Positions 14,226-15,979 of a stretch of DNA of 15,979 nucleotides are shown here, piece by piece; the stretch's first letter is position 1, and each line of letters opens with the position of its first letter. The stretch comes from Chloroflexota bacterium (GTDB lineage Bacteria; Chloroflexota; Dehalococcoidia; UBA1151; TMED-70). The notes beneath the pieces are model-generated. The model made no database searches, had not been told where the DNA came from, and worked only from the letters and a program-made list of their open reading frames with translations. The DNA lies in contig PASM01000007.1 of NCBI GenBank assembly GCA_002711965.1, forward strand, positions 12,184 through 28,162. Direction: 5' to 3'. The position numbers and the translations under genes are program-made.

Positions 14226-15623
14226 TTGTTAGAAATATCATCAAATATAGAAAATATTCTCTATCTTATATCTGCGTCCATGTTCATACTTGGTATTAAA
14301 AGATTAGCCTCTCCTGCAACAGCAAGAAACGGAAATAGACTTTCATCCATTGCAATGCTAATTGCAATAGTAGTTACTGTTTTAAAATACACAGATACTA
14401 ATTTCCAATGGATTATTTTAGGATTAATAATCGGTTCATTTATAGGTGTGATTTTATCCAAATATGTTCAAATGACTGACATGCCTCAATTGGTTGCAGT
14501 TTTCAATGCATTTGGTGGTGCTGCTAGTGCAATTGTAGCCATGTATGAAGTTGTTTTTCAAAGCTCTGTAGATCAAACAACATTTGTACTTGCATCTGTT
14601 GCTTTTGCAACAATTGTTGGATCAGTCACGTTTACTGGATCATTCATAGCGTTCGGTAAATTACAAGAAATATTTACAACTAAGCCAATTCTTTTACCAC
14701 TTAGAAATTTCATAAATGTACTATTAATATTTGCAGTTTTATTATTAGGAATTTTATTATGTATCCCAGAATTTTCAGATGTTAATTACTTATATATATT
14801 AGTTGGAATTTCTCTGATTTTAGGAATCCTAATTGTGATTCCTATTGGTGGAGCTGATATGCCAGTTGTAGTTGCATTATTGAACTCTTATTCTGGAATA
14901 GCTGGTGCCGGAGCAGGATTTGTTTTAGGAAATCCTGTATTAATAATTTCAGGTTCTTTGGTTGGAGCTTCAGGATTAATTCTTACTCGAATAATGACTA
15001 AAGCAATGAATAGATCTCTCTTGAATGTAATGCTAGGAGGATTTGGTTCAGAAGAAGGTTCAAGTTCCTCTGGAGAAGAAGAAACTCGACCTGTAACCTC
15101 TTTAACATCTGAAGATGCCGCAATGATTTTAGGATATGCAGAGAGTGTGATTTTTGTTCCAGGATATGGATTAGCTGTAGCTCAAGCTCAACATCAAATC
15201 AATGAACTCTCAACTTTATTAAAAGATAAAGGAGTTTCAGTAAAATTTGCTATTCACCCAGTTGCAGGACGAATGCCTGGACATATGAATGTATTATTAG
15301 CTGAGGCAAATGTACCCTACGATGAATTAAAAGATTTAGATGAGATAAACAGTGAATTTGACAGGACAGACGTAGCAGTTGTTGTTGGAGCTAATGACGT
15401 TACTAATCCTAATGCACGAACTGATAAAACTTCTCCAATATATGGCATGCCTATATTAAATGTAGATAAAGCAAAATCTGTTATTGTACTGAAAAGATCA
15501 ATGGCTTCTGGATTTTCTGGTGTGCAAAACGAGCTATTTTTTCTAGAAAAAACGAATATGCTTTTTGGTGATGCTAAAGATTCTATAGAAGGAATGGTAA
15601 AAGAAGTAAGAGAACTAGACTAA
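14226..15623 (+). CDS. pntB: NAD(P) transhydrogenase subunit beta
   Basis: This 465-residue protein contains the remaining membrane helices of domain II (residues about 8-270, including the MPQLVAVFNAFGGAASA segment at 86-102) and the NADP(H)-binding domain III. Domain III shows GYGLAVAQAQ (313-322), HPVAGRMPGHMN (344-355), GANDVTNPNAR (388-398) and KRSMASGF (423-430), all expected for NADP binding. A Ser/Glu-rich linker (275-287) joins the two parts. Translation most likely starts at TTG 14226 (MLEISSN), which gives the family's usual length. The gene completes the operon pntAA-pntAB-pntB, which supplies NADPH at the cytoplasmic membrane. Its stop overlaps that of rpmF by four bases. Confidence 0.96.
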   Translation: MLEISSNIENILYLISASMFILGIKRLASPATARNGNRLSSIAMLIAIVVTVLKYTDTNFQWIILGLIIGSFIGVILSKYVQMTDMPQLVAVFNAFGGAASAIVAMYEVVFQSSVDQTTFVLASVAFATIVGSVTFTGSFIAFGKLQEIFTTKPILLPLRNFINVLLIFAVLLLGILLCIPEFSDVNYLYILVGISLILGILIVIPIGGADMPVVVALLNSYSGIAGAGAGFVLGNPVLIISGSLVGASGLILTRIMTKAMNRSLLNVMLGGFGSEEGSSSSGEEETRPVTSLTSEDAAMILGYAESVIFVPGYGLAVAQAQHQINELSTLLKDKGVSVKFAIHPVAGRMPGHMNVLLAEANVPYDELKDLDEINSEFDRTDVAVVVGANDVTNPNARTDKTSPIYGMPILNVDKAKSVIVLKRSMASGFSGVQNELFFLEKTNMLFGDAKDSIEGMVKEVRELD

Positions 15624-15829
15624 GACTGAGTAGCCTCTTCAACTGACTCTTCTTCTTTGGTGTTATAATTTCTTCCGTTGTACTCACCACAACTTTTACA
15701 AATAGCGTGAGGTATTCTTGGTACACCACATTCAGGACAAATATAACCATTAATTTTGGTTAAACCTTTATGAGATCTTTTATTGCCTCTTCTAGCTCTT
15801 GTATGTTTCTTTTTGGGTAAAGCTGTCAA
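15620..15829 (-). CDS. rpmF: 50S ribosomal protein L32 (Cys4 zinc form)
   Basis: This small basic ribosomal protein is 69 residues from a TTG at 15829-15827, giving MTALPKKKHTRARRGNKRSH, which matches the usual M-A-x-P-K-K/R-K opening of L32. The zinc ribbon is complete: C31 and C34 in CPEC, C44 and C47 in CKSC. An acidic tail of about 15 residues (from NTKEEESVEE) extends beyond the normal end. An alternative TTG at 15847 would add six residues with no homology and has no better ribosome-binding site. The partner yceD usually found before rpmF is not visible upstream. The gene converges with pntB through a shared CTAA. Confidence 0.9.
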   Translation of the reverse strand: MTALPKKKHTRARRGNKRSHKGLTKINGYICPECGVPRIPHAICKSCGEYNGRNYNTKEEESVEEATQS

Positions 15830-15861
15830 TTTATTACTTTCTATCAAATAACTAATAATTC

Positions 15862-15867
15862 ATTATA
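15862..15867 (-). promoter_or_regulatory. Candidate -10 box for rpmF
   Basis: A perfect TATAAT on the minus strand (15867-15862) would start transcription around 15855, about 26 bases before the rpmF TTG. No clear -35 box is seen at 16-18 bases spacing, so this is tentative. Confidence 0.35.
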
Positions 15868-15909
15868 ATTTATAAAATTAATAATTGAGACACTAAAAAG
15901 GTACATAAT

Positions 15910-15979
15910 TTATTGTGTTTTAAGTTTTTTCCCTAAAATACCAACATATAAAAATGTAACTGAAGATATTAGAAAATTT
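15910..15979 (-). CDS. Possible C-terminal end of a membrane protein (edge fragment)
   Basis: One minus-strand frame is open from the right edge to a TAA at 15912-15910. It reads NFLISSVTFLYVGILGKKLKTQ, a hydrophobic stretch followed by a basic tail, as at the end of a membrane protein. With only 22 codons visible no family can be named, and chance is not excluded. Confidence 0.22.
   Translation of the reverse strand, partial: NFLISSVTFLYVGILGKKLKTQ

Noticed and set aside
15830..15847. Upstream TTG start for rpmF adding six residues
   Set aside because: The extra residues IESNK do not fit the L32 N-terminus and no Shine-Dalgarno precedes them.

Overview
The window is AT-rich (about 30% GC by eye) and tightly packed chromosomal DNA from a free-living bacterium. 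No rRNA, tRNA, CRISPR array, insertion sequence or phage gene was seen. Small gaps, genes overlapping by 4-8 bases, two convergent gene pairs sharing a 4-base stop overlap, and five TTG starts among 17 genes suggest a streamlined, possibly marine, genome. A transaldolase/glucose-6-phosphate isomerase pair related to the fused TAL-PGI proteins, a three-subunit transhydrogenase and the Cys4 L32 would fit a low-GC Chloroflexota lineage such as SAR202. That placement is inference and only weakly supported.

Layout. Bases 1-1960 (minus): an AMP-forming acetyl-CoA synthetase, followed by the first 60 codons of a SelA-like PLP enzyme that runs off the left edge. Bases 1961-2073: a divergent promoter region. 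Bases 2074-12383 (plus): ten genes in one run with gaps of no more than 18 bases. They are rplI, dnaB, a tandem-AAA+ DnaC/DnaI-like protein, an SMP-30-type lactonase, transketolase, rpiB, transaldolase, glucose-6-phosphate isomerase, a putative LacD/DUF2090-like TIM-barrel protein and a 70-residue acidic protein. Bases 12380-12697 (minus): a 105-residue unknown protein, convergent with that run. Bases 12698-12821: a second divergent promoter region. Bases 12822-15623 (plus): the complete three-gene proton-translocating transhydrogenase operon. Bases 15620-15829 (minus): rpmF (L32). Bases 15830-15979: the rpmF upstream region and perhaps the tail of another minus-strand gene.

How the genes work together. 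The long plus-strand run joins replication (DnaB and its likely loader) and a ribosomal protein to the non-oxidative pentose phosphate pathway (Tkt, RpiB, Tal) and Pgi, with a lactonase and a possible aldolase. This route makes ribose-5-phosphate and erythrose-4-phosphate. The neighbouring PntAA-PntAB-PntB complex uses the proton gradient to make NADPH, which the oxidative branch could otherwise supply; no zwf or gnd is in the window. Acetyl-CoA synthetase feeds acetate into central metabolism.

The most notable item is the loader-like protein next to dnaB. It carries two complete P-loop ATPase modules behind an N-terminal cysteine cluster, whereas DnaC and DnaI have one.
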